In this document: positions 36,701 through 42,308 of the stretch, in pieces
Numbering within the stretch: the first letter of the stretch is position 1
Layout of the letters: each line of letters begins with the position of its first letter
Source: Asterias rubens
Lineage: Eukaryota > Echinodermata > Asteroidea > Forcipulatida > Asteriidae
Assembly: GCF_902459465.1 (NCBI RefSeq)
Contig: NC_047080.1
Span: 7,786,866-7,850,865 of the forward strand
Direction: 5' to 3'
Length of the DNA: 64,000 nucleotides
Position numbers and translations under genes: made by a program
Notes under the pieces: generated by a model
What the model was told of the DNA's origin: nothing
The model's database searches: none
Seen by the model: the letters and a program-made list of their open reading frames with translations, nothing else

Positions 36701-39700
36701 CGTTAGGAATGGGTGGCCCAAGCATTTTGGACGGGATTTTAGCTACCGGATAATCTTGGTGGTCTTGTTGGTAAGACACTGCTCCAGAATTGCGAAGGTA
36801 TGCCTGTGATTATTTTCACAGAGCTCGGGAAAGTACTGAGTATACAGTGCTAACACACATCGGTGTATATGGGTAAAACCAAAATTAATATACATGCATC
36901 TCCTCATTAACATTTTTTCAGTGCCACTTCTTTTTGCATTTTGAACCTAAAATACCCAATTTTTTGGGGGTTACCGACACTGTTTGAGTACATAAAACAG
37001 ATAGTTTATGTATGATACTGTATGAACTGTGTGCCATTCAGCCCATAAAACCATGTCTGCCACAAAAAAATACAGTCTGACAGAAATCCAACAAGAATTG
37101 GACATCGAAAAAATTCAAAAATCTGTAATAGAATGTTTTTGTAGGTTCCTCGAATACCTATTATTAGATAAATGCACTATAAACAACTTGTTATCTTACA
37201 TGTATCTCATTACTTGACTTGGTAATTTCAATTTTTGTGTTTGTATTTTGTTCATTTCAGACAAAGGATTTTATTCTTGGTGAACTGTTGGCCCATCTTT
37301 ACTCAACTGGAGATCAGGTAGGGATAGGTTTAGCCATACAGATAGCTTTGTAAACATACATGTAGGAGATCTAATTTGCACATGATGGTTTTTAAAATTG
37401 TGTCAGATTTGTAAGGGTTGGTGTCCGTTTGCGAATGCTGTGGCTGTTGTATCCACTGTCACCTACTTTAACATGGATGAATTTGGTGTTTTTGTGAACA
37501 TGCTGTGACAACTTTTTTTTGCTGTCTTTTCAACATGTAGACGCTGTATTAAGATGTTGCATGTGATTTTACTGTATCTTTCTTGATAATTTTTGCAATA
37601 AAGCAGCATTACTTGACAAAAACAATCTATGACCCAGCTTTAAAGGGTCTGTATCTATTTGGTAATGACTCTAAAAATTAATGTAAATAAAAACTTCCAC
37701 TGTAAGTACTGCAGCTTGATTTGGATACTATAATGCATTTTGAGAAACACTTCACTTCAAACTACTGCAGATATGGAAAAATGTGTCATTTGTTTTCCCA
37801 AAACAATTTGAAGCTAAGAAGCTTTACCAAAATGTGTAGGATAATGTGTATTCCTAGTAGGGATTATTTTCCTGCTTGGAAGTATTCACTCCAGATTTTT
37901 AGCGCTGTCTCAAAAACGTGACAAATTATCATGGGTCAGTTTTATTGTATGTATCTACATTTATATAAGATTGAAACATTTCAGAAAAAAGTTTTCCAAA
38001 AACCAAAGGTACAGTACACCCACCCTTTAAGACACTGGACACCTACGGTTGTCAAAGATCAGTCTTCTCACTTGGTGTATCTCAACATATGCACAAAATA
38101 ACAAACCTGTGAAAGTTTGAACTCAATTGGTTGTCAAAGTTGCGAGATAATAATGGGGGGAAAAAACACCCTTGTCACACGAATTGTGTGCTTTCAGATG
38201 AATACTTATTCTGAGGTCTCAAAATCAAATTCAAATATTTTAGTGGAAAATTACTTTTTTCGGGAAAATTACTTTTTTCTCAAAAACTAAGTTACTTGTT
38301 TCATACTATCAACAGCTCTCCATTGCTTGATACTTAGTAAGTTTTTATGCTAACGATTATTTTGAGAAATACCAATAGTGTCCAGTTCCTTTAATGGATT
38401 CTGTCTTTGCTCTTAGGATGCTTTGATGGAGGAGTCGGCTGAGGAAGCTCAGAGGCGAGAGGAGATGCTGAAGATGTATCATACGACCAAGGAGGCCCTC
38501 AAGATCATTGGCGATATCAACATGACTACCAAGTCCATTCCTCTCCCGCCCCCTGTTGACAACGATGACTTGATTAAACCATTTGCTAACGGGTAAGTAT
38601 TGACACAAATTAGTGGGGGGTTTATGAGATATTGCCTCATATAATAATAATCAAAATAATAATGGCTTCTTAAATAGCGCACATATCCTTCACTCAGTGA
38701 CACTCCTGGTGCTGGAGCACAGTATTTCCCATAGTGGGACTACGATTTAATTTTGAGACCTAAATCCGAGCACCATGTAATGGTTTACAAGGCCGGACAG
38801 CCACTTTTAGTGAGGGTTACACTTAAGTGATTTGGGCTGTCGACCCAAACGTTAAGTCGTTAACCACCGAGTTTTTTCAGAACCAAAACTACTCAGAAGA
38901 GATATTCACATGGTGTCACTGCAAACCTCTCTTAGTTATACTTCCACCATGCAAAGTTTCAAATCCTATTTGTTATTCTTATTAATGATGTATTTTTGTT
39001 TTGACTTGTGACAGTCCTACTCCAGCAGCAGCTGCAGGAGGTGCAAGGAGGACCACTCACGCCCCTCCATCCAGACCTGGAGCTTCTGTTCCTCTCATCC
39101 CAAGCCGGCCGGATATGCCGGCTAGACATGCTCCATCGGTCCCAAAGTAAGTCACAACATTCTGGACACTTTTAACATTTCCCTTTCCGATGCATTTATC
39201 TATTTGGAGGAGAGTACATGTATACTAGAGGACTGAAATGATTGCACTCTGCTAGCCATGGTAGGACTCTAGTCTCTGTTGTACTGCAACTGAGAAGTCC
39301 AACCTGGGCCCAATTTCATGGCTCTGCTTAACGCCTGCACTATTCTCTGCTTACATGCAAGCGCCGAATTTCTGCGCTAGCTGTGTTAGTGTAGAATGCT
39401 TAGTAACGATAAGTATGCTTGCGCACAGTTCCCTGCTAACCTGTGAAATACACTTGACCTAAGCGCAGAATTCCCTGCTTCCGAGAGCGCCGATCTTCCA
39501 TGAAATTTGGCCCAGATCTAGATCAGGTTTTTCATGTTCTTTTGTAGTTATGAGGCCCAACAAAGCTCCTTACAAGATTCTGCGGCGCACTTGATTACTT
39601 GGTTCTTGTGCGTGCATTACACAACACATAGGACAAACGACTTTACATTCCATCCAAAGTGTCTTGCTTAAGGACACTTGACACGATTGAGACTTGAACC

Positions 39701-40347
39701 CACACTCTGCTGATCAGAAACCTCAGAGGTCGAGTCCAGCGCGTGACCGCATGGCCACACAACTCATCGTTGTGTATTGAAGCAAAATGTATTAAAGAAA
39801 TAAAACTCAACACATGCCATCTGCGACTTAACGTTCAATCCAAAGCAAGAATGTTTGTTGTAACACAAAACACAATATCCACAGATTTACATTAAACTTT
39901 CACCGTTTGAAGATATCGATAGTAGAAAGCTTACCTTAAAATATTACTAGCTGGGGTGCTGTAGTTTTTGAGAAATGAGTAAAACAATGTCACAAAAATA
40001 CGTTTTACATGCTAAAATAATTTTTGTCTTTCAGAGACAAATTTTTGTTCGTGACTTGTTTTACTCATTTCTCAAAAACTACATCACCTCAACAAGTAAT
40101 ATTTTAAGGGAAGCCGTATACCATCATTATTTGTTAAACTGTGTAAGTTTAATGTAAATCTGTAGCCATTGTGTTTTGTGTCCTACAAAAGTACCCAGAC
40201 CCATGCTCAAGGAGACTTGACACGACTCGGGCTCAAATTGTTAAACTGTATGATCTTTTTTCTTCTTCTTTTTCTTGAAGGCGTCCAGCTGGTGGATCAG
40301 CTCCTCCTATTCCAGGCCGACCAGCCGTACCAGCTCGTCCAATGTGA
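2970..40347 (+). CDS. DNM: Classical dynamin (endocytic large GTPase), complete 19-exon gene
   Basis: Large self-assembling GTPase that constricts and severs necks of clathrin-coated and other endocytic vesicles at the plasma membrane. The coding exons read join(2970-3130, 5686-5759, 12251-12400, 12524-12727, 17163-17261, 18799-18959, 21817-21959, 23843-24046, 24661-24799, 25689-25846, 27249-27312, 33396-33509, 33888-33997, 34682-34814, 35861-36013, 37261-37317, 38417-38592, 39015-39146, 40281-40347), 832 residues against about 864-870 in vertebrates. All introns but the 14th have GT-AG ends with good donors. The GTPase domain (about 1-300) has P-loop G38-S45 with K44, switch T65, DLPG at 136-139, TKLD at 205-208 and NRSQ at 236-239. 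The middle/stalk spans about 300-500, PH about 519-627, GED about 650-745, and the proline-rich tail about 746-832. The start is the ATG whose product begins [11 protein letters not shown], as in all dynamins. Vertebrates have three paralogues (DNM1-3); which one this corresponds to cannot be told, and a single pre-duplication gene is expected. Confidence 0.97.
3131..5685 (+). other. Dynamin intron 1
   Basis: Contains a ~0.9-kb foldback element (3725-4636), a 'GGCCTGGAATTT'-type dispersed repeat (about 4886-5030), and two pieces (about 5030-5090 and 5460-5600) related to the inverted-repeat element at 45013-45195. No other exon seen. Confidence 0.75.
3725..4636. mobile_element. Long foldback element (~430-bp arms)
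   Basis: Left arm (about 3725-4150) is the imperfect reverse complement of the right arm (about 4200-4636) along its whole length, with only ~50 bp between. Matching words include ACGAAGCATGCTCGAATTGTAAA/TTTACAATTCGAGCATGCTTCGT and CAGCCGCGGC. No transposase frame. It would fold into one long hairpin in the pre-mRNA. Confidence 0.85.
5686..5759 (+). CDS. DNM: Dynamin exon 2: switch I
   Basis: Begins after TACAG, completes R54 and continues [14 protein letters not shown], holding the catalytic T65. It ends in phase 1 at a GTTTGT donor. The stretch [13 protein letters not shown] across the exon 2/3 junction keeps the family spacing. Confidence 0.96.
6214..6606 (+). mobile_element. Family-1 MITE
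   Basis: Same orientation and layout as the copy at 724-1100; the right end has drifted (GTGTCCGGTGTCTTGAAAGG). Confidence 0.8.
7690..7892. repeat. Inverted-repeat element (AAGGCC-GGTCACACT ends)
   Basis: Left GGCCCGGTCACACTCGCC, right AGTGTGACTCGGCCTTTA. The interior has GATAACGAGAACGAAAACGAG and its inverse TCGTTTGTTATC. A partial copy ends at 35161. Confidence 0.65.
8470..8914. mobile_element. hAT-like non-autonomous element, copy 1
   Basis: Ends are exact inverted TAAGCTTGGGCGATATC / GATATCGCCCAAGCTTA. Both arms are dense in TATCGCGATA-type words. The ~445-bp interior has no ORF of note. No target duplication is visible for this copy. Confidence 0.8.
9595..9967. mobile_element. hAT-like non-autonomous element, copy 2, with 8-bp target duplication
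   Basis: Near-identical to copy 1 but with about 62 bp missing from the left arm. It is flanked on both sides by TAACCACT (9587-9594 and 9968-9975), an 8-bp duplication typical of hAT transposition. Confidence 0.85.
10108..10494 (-). mobile_element. Family-1 MITE, inverted orientation
   Basis: Complete TTAA-to-TTAA copy opposite in direction to the one at 724-1100. Confidence 0.85.
11495..11760. repeat. Palindromic dispersed repeat
   Basis: Shares TCAGCAAGTAATATTTTAAGG and flanking words with 39880-40150, including a central GTCTCTCTGAGACGGA dyad. Non-coding. Confidence 0.55.
12251..12400 (+). CDS. DNM: Dynamin exon 3: GTPase domain
   Basis: Encodes [20 protein letters not shown] through NLRVYSPH, which includes the [17 protein letters not shown] segment typical of dynamins. 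Acceptor is TGCAG; it ends in phase 1 at GTCAGT. Confidence 0.97.
12524..12727 (+). CDS. DNM: Dynamin exon 4: DLPG (G3) motif
   Basis: Encodes residues 129-196: [20 protein letters not shown] and the [20 protein letters not shown] segment. D136-G139 is the G3 motif. Intron 3 before it is only 123 bp, the shortest of the gene. Ends in phase 1 at GTAAAG. Confidence 0.97.
12925..13055 (-). mobile_element. tRNA-derived SINE fragment
   Basis: On the minus strand GGTTAAGAGCATTGAGTTCA...GTGGGTTCGAATCCCAGTCA resembles tRNA-Leu A-to-B box spacing and is followed by the tail GGTCCTAGAGCAAGATACTT. There is no paired acceptor stem, so not a tRNA gene. Confidence 0.65.
13067..13202. repeat. Inverted-repeat element (AAAGCCTGGTT ends)
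   Basis: AAAGCCTGGTTTAT at the left and ATAAACCAGGCTTT at the right. Relatives at 26887-27080 and 32593-32763 share GAAGTATAAACC and CATTCGCATT words. Confidence 0.65.
13223..13608 (+). mobile_element. Family-1 MITE, well preserved
   Basis: Complete copy with TTAA at both ends and nearly perfect inverted termini. Confidence 0.88.
15650..15782 (+). repeat. Dispersed repeat pair, copy 1
   Basis: GACAGACTTGGCGCTGCGC...GTTGTGTGCTACGCACACAATG...GCACTCCCACTT...GCTAAGACACTG. Recurs at 16979-17093. Confidence 0.7.
16979..17093 (+). repeat. Dispersed repeat pair, copy 2
   Basis: Direct repeat of 15650-15782, ending about 70 bp before dynamin exon 5. Confidence 0.7.
17163..17261 (+). CDS. DNM: Dynamin exon 5: TKLD (G4) motif
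   Basis: Encodes [20 protein letters not shown] and [17 protein letters not shown] at 205-208 gives guanine specificity. Acceptor GCCAG, donor GTAAGA, phase 1 on both sides. Confidence 0.97.
17477..17856. mobile_element. MITE-like element, GTGACCC...GGGTCAC ends
   Basis: Left GTGACCCACTCTGTGAAAATG with AGTCAGATGT following; right ACATCTGACTCATTTTCACA then GAGCGGGTCAC. About 380 bp, non-coding. Confidence 0.75.
18225..18611 (-). mobile_element. Family-1 MITE, inverted
   Basis: Complete, TTAA at both ends. Confidence 0.85.
18799..18959 (+). CDS. DNM: Dynamin exon 6: G5 region, end of GTPase core
   Basis: Encodes [20 protein letters not shown] through [12 protein letters not shown] (236-239) is the G5-type base-contacting motif. 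Ends in phase 0 with CAG before GTACGT. Confidence 0.97.
19001..19381 (-). mobile_element. Family-1 MITE variant (GACACTGGACAC ends)
   Basis: Subfamily with TTAAGACACTGGACAC start; it shares this variant with the copy at 38027-38394. Confidence 0.8.
19525..21640. repeat. Long element with diverged ~140-150-bp internal repeats
   Basis: Begins around CACCTTGTTCGTGCATTTCAG and ends around CACAAACACCTTGTTTTTG. Between them, blocks of the form 'AAAATCATAAC..., ...TTGGATTTTT..., CATC, TAAAAGGTCTTAATA, TTGACCTTG, CCGGTTCAAACCGGAAGTTG' recur every ~140-150 bp from about 20640 to 21580. No convincing protein. Confidence 0.55.
21729..21797 (+). repeat. TTGA/GATT microsatellite next to exon 7
   Basis: Over a dozen GATT units with one interruption, ending 19 bp before dynamin exon 7. 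Confidence 0.9.
21817..21959 (+). CDS. DNM: Dynamin exon 7: start of middle/stalk
   Basis: Encodes [20 protein letters not shown] and the acidic [20 protein letters not shown] segment. The acceptor polypyrimidine tract (TTTCTTTCTTTCTTCAG) directly abuts a long GATT/TTGA microsatellite. Ends in phase 2 at GTAAGT. Confidence 0.96.
22031..22070 (+). repeat. tRNA-like SINE head with A box
   Basis: GTGGTCCAGTGGTTAGACTG is a good match to a pol III A box. It sits directly before the first minisatellite unit, which supplies the B box GGTTCGAACCC. Confidence 0.6.
22071..22905 (+). repeat. 55-56-bp minisatellite, 15 units, each with a tRNA-type B box
   Basis: Unit: CGCAGGGGTATGGGTTCGAA, then CCCCCAAGCTAACTGGAGAT, then TTCACAATGACTAGG. 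Units differ by five or six C's, TATGG/TATAGG/TACGG and ACTAGG/ACAAGG. A two-unit pattern (TATAGG then ACAAGG) occurs twice in succession near 22294-22515, so it has a small higher-order repeat. It is intronic and non-coding. Confidence 0.95.
22908..23050 (+). mobile_element. tRNA-derived SINE fragment
   Basis: GTTATGGTCAAACGGTTAAGAG resembles a Leu-type A box. It is followed by GGTCCGGTCAAGACACTTGTG and TTTGAGCAAAATGCTTCACT, a tail shared with other SINEs here. Confidence 0.55.
23051..23142 (+). mobile_element. Monomeric SINE, likely parent of the minisatellite
   Basis: GTGGTCCAGTGGTTAGACTT...GGGTATGGGTTCAAATCCCTC...AAGCTAACTGCTGATTTCAC...AATGACTAG. It has both A and B boxes and the same 3' part as the minisatellite unit. 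Confidence 0.65.
23298..23395 (+). mobile_element. tRNA-Leu/Ser-like SINE head
   Basis: GGCTGAGTGGTCAAGCTCAC...GACTCGAGCTCTG...TAGGTTCGAGTCCCAGTC has tRNA-like boxes and anticodon-arm pairing, but the 5' and 3' ends do not form an acceptor stem. Confidence 0.55.
23625..23790 (+). repeat. Dispersed repeat (GGGCACCA...AGGCCTGG)
   Basis: Related copies at 16088-16240, 4886-5030 and 42475-42630, recognised by GGGCACCAAGGC, TTTCTACTGGAGCATTTCA and ATGAAGTATCAGGCCTGG. Confidence 0.65.
23843..24046 (+). CDS. DNM: Dynamin exon 8: middle/stalk
   Basis: Encodes [15 protein letters not shown], the [20 protein letters not shown] block and [19 protein letters not shown], all strongly conserved in dynamins. 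The acceptor CTGCAG lies about 55 bp after the end of a dispersed repeat. Ends in phase 2 at GTAAGA. Confidence 0.97.
24047..24660 (+). other. Dynamin intron 8
   Basis: Contains a truncated family-1 copy (24104-24231). The remainder shows nothing recognisable, and in particular no alternative version of exon 9. Confidence 0.7.
24661..24799 (+). CDS. DNM: Dynamin exon 9: stalk segment
   Basis: Encodes [20 protein letters not shown] and [20 protein letters not shown] to CGEK. In vertebrates this position has two mutually exclusive exons (10a/10b). I found only one version in the flanking introns. Phase 0 end at GTAAGG. Confidence 0.96.
24800..25688 (+). other. Dynamin intron 9
   Basis: Holds a minus-strand tRNA-like SINE piece (about 24925-25015; GGGATTCGAACCCATGGCCC in + orientation) and an inverted repeat at 25297-25384 (TTAAAACTGGCAGGGTC/GACCCTGCAAGGTTTTAA). 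Confidence 0.65.
25689..25846 (+). CDS. DNM: Dynamin exon 10: end of stalk
   Basis: Encodes [20 protein letters not shown] and [20 protein letters not shown] to IGFA. The acceptor GACAAG is preceded by CCCTTTCTCTTT. Ends in phase 2 at GTAAGT. Its 3' end plus flanking intron is duplicated at about 26005-26160. Confidence 0.95.
26005..26160 (+). pseudogene. Partial duplicate of dynamin exon 10 (dead pseudo-exon)
   Basis: The last ~37 bp of exon 10 and the following ~120 bp of intron (25806-25960) recur here with scattered differences. The coding part would read [11 protein letters not shown]. The donor that was AAGTAAGT is AAGTTAGC here, so this copy cannot splice the same way. Shared intronic words include TCTCAAAATTCTCAT/CACAAAATTCTCAT and GGCTCAAGGCA. 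It is a decayed local tandem duplication, not a functional alternative exon. Confidence 0.8.
26459..26640. mobile_element. Hairpin-family left-arm fragment
   Basis: TTAAAGGCACACAGGATCG...GAGTTGGTCTTTGAAAAGCG...CGGCCATTTTATGGAGTC; the right arm is absent. Confidence 0.65.
26887..27080. repeat. Inverted-repeat element (AAGCCTGGTTCATA ends)
   Basis: Left AAGCCTGGTTCATATATCCT, right AGGAAGTATAAACCGGGCTT. Same family as 13067-13202 and 32593-32763. Confidence 0.65.
27249..27312 (+). CDS. DNM: Dynamin exon 11: stalk-PH linker
   Basis: A 64-bp exon encoding the basic linker [18 protein letters not shown] to GNQ. The family keeps NA-Q at the start and GNQ before the PH domain, with the middle variable. 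Acceptor CATCCAG, donor GTAAAA, ends in phase 0. Confidence 0.9.
27583..27975. repeat. Inverted-repeat element (TTATTCCAAGCCTAGCC ends)
   Basis: Left TTATTCCAAGCCTAGCCTAG and right CCTAAGCTAAGGTTTAGAATAA are imperfect inverses. The interior has repeated GTCCACTTG...GTTGTGCACCACTA blocks. Confidence 0.55.
32593..32763. repeat. Inverted-repeat element (AAAGCCCGGTTCACACTTCC ends)
   Basis: Left AAAGCCCGGTTCACACTTCC, right GGAAGTATGAAGCGAGCTT. About 170 bp. Confidence 0.6.
32793..33066. mobile_element. Outer element of a nested pair
   Basis: Left part GGTGGGATTCACAAATAG...AGACTAGTCTTATCTC...GAGTTAGG and right part CCTAACGTAGGGACTAG...GGACTAGTCCTAA...AAATCGACCCC are loosely inverse; they are interrupted by the inner element. 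Confidence 0.55.
32852..32971. mobile_element. Inner 120-bp hairpin MITE
   Basis: GTGTCCGAAACGGCGACTTC and the following GGCTACAGCTACGGCTAGAT are mirrored by ATCTAGACGTAGCTGTAGCC and GAAGTCGTCGTTTCGGACAC. A near-perfect hairpin within the outer element. Confidence 0.8.
33396..33509 (+). CDS. DNM: Dynamin exon 12: PH domain, first half
   Basis: Encodes [20 protein letters not shown] and [18 protein letters not shown]. The VIRKG start and [11 protein letters not shown] strands are PH-domain hallmarks. The PH domain binds PtdIns(4,5)P2 at the plasma membrane. Phase 0 on both sides. Confidence 0.96.
33888..33997 (+). CDS. DNM: Dynamin exon 13: PH domain, middle
   Basis: Encodes [20 protein letters not shown] and [17 protein letters not shown]. 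Acceptor TTTCAG. Ends in phase 2 at GTAAAG. Confidence 0.96.
34292..34629 (+). mobile_element. Family-1 MITE, internally shortened
   Basis: TTAA at both ends; part of the central GAGACCTC dyad is missing. Confidence 0.8.
34682..34814 (+). CDS. DNM: Dynamin exon 14: PH domain end (3' boundary uncertain)
   Basis: Encodes [40 protein letters not shown] and SEEGA. The 3' boundary is the weakest in the gene. The only nearby GT that keeps phase 0 with exon 15 is GCG|GTTGGT after 34814, a poor donor. If it is not used, the frame runs through 26 more codons to TGA at 34893-34895, giving a protein that ends after the PH domain. Confidence 0.8.
34815..35860 (+). other. Dynamin intron 14
   Basis: Begins with 26 in-frame sense codons and TGA (34893-34895). 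It ends with the tandem TAGCAG acceptor. It contains a partial inverted-repeat element ending at 35161 (AGTGTGACTCGGCCTTTA). Overlapping short ORFs at 35245-35600 on both strands look non-coding. Confidence 0.65.
35861..36013 (+). CDS. DNM: Dynamin exon 15: GED, first part
   Basis: Encodes [20 protein letters not shown] and [20 protein letters not shown] to TIND, the start of the GTPase effector domain that forms the stalk/bundle helix. The acceptor is CTAGCAG, a NAGNAG tandem site, so the first codon (Gln) may be alternatively included. Ends in phase 0 at GTAAGT. Confidence 0.95.
36090..36420 (-). mobile_element. tRNA-Leu-derived SINE, most complete copy
   Basis: On the minus strand: CACGGCCAAGCGGTTAAGAG (A box), CAAACTCTGGTGTTTCTGAT, GTGTGGGTTCGAATCCCCAG (B box), TACTTGTGTCCTTAAGCAAG, then a tail with TGGGACGTAAAGTCGTTGGT. 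The same tail is found at 39538, 53195 and 58160. Confidence 0.75.
36547..36625 (+). repeat. 18-19-bp tandem repeat
   Basis: TCTTCTGCGTTCCAATTG repeats about four times with small changes. Confidence 0.8.
37261..37317 (+). CDS. DNM: Dynamin exon 16: GED
   Basis: A 57-bp exon encoding [19 protein letters not shown]. It is preceded by TTTCATTTCAG and followed by GTAGGG. Phase 0 on both sides, so skipping it would keep frame but remove part of a GED helix. Confidence 0.94.
37318..38416 (+). other. Dynamin intron 16
   Basis: Holds a dispersed repeat (37640-38020, TTTAAAGGGTCTGTATCTAT... with relatives at 9355 and 58870) and a family-1 variant (38027-38394) ending 22 bp before exon 17. Confidence 0.65.
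38027..38394 (-). mobile_element. Family-1 MITE variant next to exon 17
   Basis: TTAAGACACTGGACACC start, TTAA end. The element stops 22 bp before the exon 17 coding sequence, so the branch point may lie inside it. Confidence 0.75.
38417..38592 (+). CDS. DNM: Dynamin exon 17: end of GED
   Basis: Encodes [20 protein letters not shown] and [20 protein letters not shown], then [11 protein letters not shown], which begins the proline-rich region. Ends in phase 2 at GTAAGT. Confidence 0.96.
39015..39146 (+). CDS. DNM: Dynamin exon 18: proline-rich domain
   Basis: Encodes an Ala/Pro/Arg-rich stretch with class II SH3-ligand-like sites: PPSRPG and IPSRP. In the family such sites recruit amphiphysin, endophilin and other SH3 partners. 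Acceptor GTGACAG, phase 2 end at GTAAGT. Confidence 0.92.
39307..39514. repeat. Inverted-repeat element (GGGCCCAATTTCATGGCTCT ends)
   Basis: GGGCCCAATTTCATGGCTCT at the left, CATGAAATTTGGCCCAG at the right. Another copy at 59995-60230. Confidence 0.7.
39538..39765 (-). mobile_element. tRNA-derived SINE
   Basis: Same layout as 36090-36420, with B-box region GTGTGGGTTCAAGTCTCAAT on the minus strand. Confidence 0.65.
39880..40150. repeat. Palindromic dispersed repeat
   Basis: Arms GCTTACCTTAAAATATTACTAG / AAGTAATATTTTAAGGGAAGC around a central CTTTCAGAGACAAA. Same family as 11495-11760. Confidence 0.65.
40281..40347 (+). CDS. DNM: Dynamin exon 19: C-terminus and stop
   Basis: Encodes [20 protein letters not shown] then PM and TGA at 40345-40347. 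It adds two more P-x-R-P sites (IPGRP, VPARP). The whole proline-rich tail is about 85 residues, shorter than in vertebrate dynamins. Sequence after the stop is 3' UTR. Confidence 0.93.
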
Positions 40348-40810
40348 TCACCTATTGTTTCGTCAGATGTTTGTGCTGTTTGGAAAGGTGTATTTTGTCA
40401 CTTTTGTTTCCAGATATTTTGAGTCCCCATTAGAACCAGCCTAGTACGCCCATTAGACATCCATGTGACCACTCTCTTAGTATTACAGTATCTGGGCCCA
40501 ATTCATAAAACCTGTAAACACAAAAATTTGCCAAGTACAGAAAAGTATTGCTTAGCAGAAATAGGCTACCAGCCAAGATTTCATTCAGTTTGCATTGTTG
40601 TGGCTGGTGCCCAACTCAATTTTTGCTTTGCAAAGAAATTTGCATAGCAGAATTTCCTGCTTGACAGCTTTATGAAATTTGGCCCAGGACATAATGACAT
40701 CTTGGCTTGGCTTTCCCCCCAGTTTGGCATTGCTTCAAGTTCAAATCAATCTCTAAAGTCATGAAGGTTTGACCATTTGTAATAGAAATGTTATGCCTTC
40801 TGGTGAAAAC

Positions 40811-41430
40811 CAGGGGCCAATTTCATAGAGCTGCTTAAGCAAAAAATTTGCTTAAAGGAACACGTTGCCTTGGATCGGTCGAGTTGGTCTTTGAAAAGCA
40901 TTTGTAACCGTTTGTTATAAAATGCATATGATTGGAAAGATGTTTTAAAAGTAGAATGTAATGATCCACACAAGTATCACTCAAAATTGCATGGTTTTCC
41001 TTTTACTTTGCAAACAAACACGGTTGGCCATTTATGGGAGTCAAATTTTTGACTCCCATAAATGGCCGACCGTGTTAGTTTGCAAAGTAAAAGGAAAACC
41101 ACGCAATTTTGAGGCAAATTTGTGTGGATCATTGTATTCTACTTTTAAATCATCTTTATAACCATGTGTGTTTTGTAACAAACGGTTACAAACGCTTTTC
41201 GAAGACCAACTCGACCGATCCAAGGCAACGTGTTCCTTTAAGCTAGAAAATAGCTTGCTTGTTTTACACATGTTACTCGTGCAATCTCCATGCAATATAC
41301 ATTGATTGTGACTGGTATTTTGCTGCTGTTTGCTTAGCATATTAATCGAGGTAAACTTATTTTTCTAAGCAAGGTATTTTTTAAGCTAAAGCAAATTGTG
41401 TGCTTAAGCAGCTCAATGAAATTGGGCCCT
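40811..41430. mobile_element. MITE (GGGCCAATTTCATAGAGCTG ends) carrying a nested hairpin element
   Basis: Outer ends GGGGCCAATTTCATAGAGCTG...CAGCTCAATGAAATTGGGCCC. It is split by 40852-41241 at a TTAA. A related uninterrupted copy near 48143-48380 has CAAAAAATAGCTTGCTTAA across the corresponding area. Confidence 0.75.
40852..41241. mobile_element. Hairpin-family element, complete
   Basis: TTAAAGGAACACGTTGCCTT...AAGGCAACGTGTTCCTTTAA. Both ~190-bp arms are near-perfect inverses meeting at GGGAGTCAAATTTTTGACTCCC, so the whole element is one palindrome. Confidence 0.92.
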
Positions 41431-42302
41431 GAAGGATAGAGCTAGAGTTAGGGATCATGGTTTAATTAAGTTTGCCAAAACTAGACGGGGGCCCCGAGTA
41501 AAACATTGTATTGCCCAATTGTTCACCGAAAGACAAAACAAACTTACAATGTTCTCTTCAAGCGACTTTTGACAAATGATGTCATTTCAAAACAAAGTTA
41601 TATAAAATACGATCTCTTTATACCATGCCAAAATTCAAGAAATACTTAAAAATGCAAAATGAAAGGTGTTCGTGCATGGCTGCCGGTAAGGTAAGGTCAG
41701 GTCCAGACACTAACTAAAATATATCCTTTGGCCAATTATTACTCATCGATGATGAGTGTTTTGTCTTTCAGTATCTGAAATGAAAGTGTACAACTTCCTG
41801 AAGTGTAGGTGATTTTTTAAGCTTTACATGGTGTGAAATAATAAAAAAAAAATAAACTATAAATAATATTAAGCTTGCGGGTACAACCATGTATTAAATC
41901 TCTTTTGAGGGAGTGTTGGCTCTGAAAAGTGCTGGTTTGGTCTTGATGGTTCGAACATACTTCTTCAAGAGGAAAAAAAACCACCTAAAAATACATGGTT
42001 GTACTTGCAACTGAACTATCATTTATAGCTTATTCTTATTCCTGAAGTGTCTAAATTTAATGTTAATTTGGCAAAACATCAGGCGGTGCATCTGAGTGGT
42101 AAGCTAAGTTCGTACCACAATCAGGAACACATTTTTTCCCAGTTGTGATGCGGGGAAATTCGCTTTAGTTTTGCAATTCAAGCAAAGTAAGAACCCGGCT
42201 TTACGGTTGCTGTAGCAGAAAATGGTTCCCTTTTATCAGCATATGTCATGGGAACCCATGTAATTTACCACACCCTGTGACATGGTCTGAGAATTCTCTG
42301 TA

Positions 42303-42308
42303 AATAAA
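42303..42308 (+). promoter_or_regulatory. Candidate dynamin poly(A) signal
   Basis: AATAAA about 2 kb after the dynamin stop. Other AATAAA hexamers occur further on (for example near 44,768), so the 3' UTR end is a guess. An inverted-repeat element sits inside the proposed UTR. Confidence 0.25.

Larger units (their letters stand above)
36014..37260 (+). other. Dynamin intron 15
   Basis: Mostly a minus-strand SINE (36090-36420) and a short TCTTCTGCGTTCCAATTG repeat (about 36547-36625), then a tRNA-like piece at 36740-36885. Confidence 0.7.
38593..40280 (+). other. Dynamin introns 17 and 18
   Basis: Intron 17 has SINE-tail sequence (about 38740-38870). Intron 18 has an inverted-repeat element (39307-39514), a minus-strand SINE (39538-39765) and a palindromic repeat (39880-40150). 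Confidence 0.65.
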
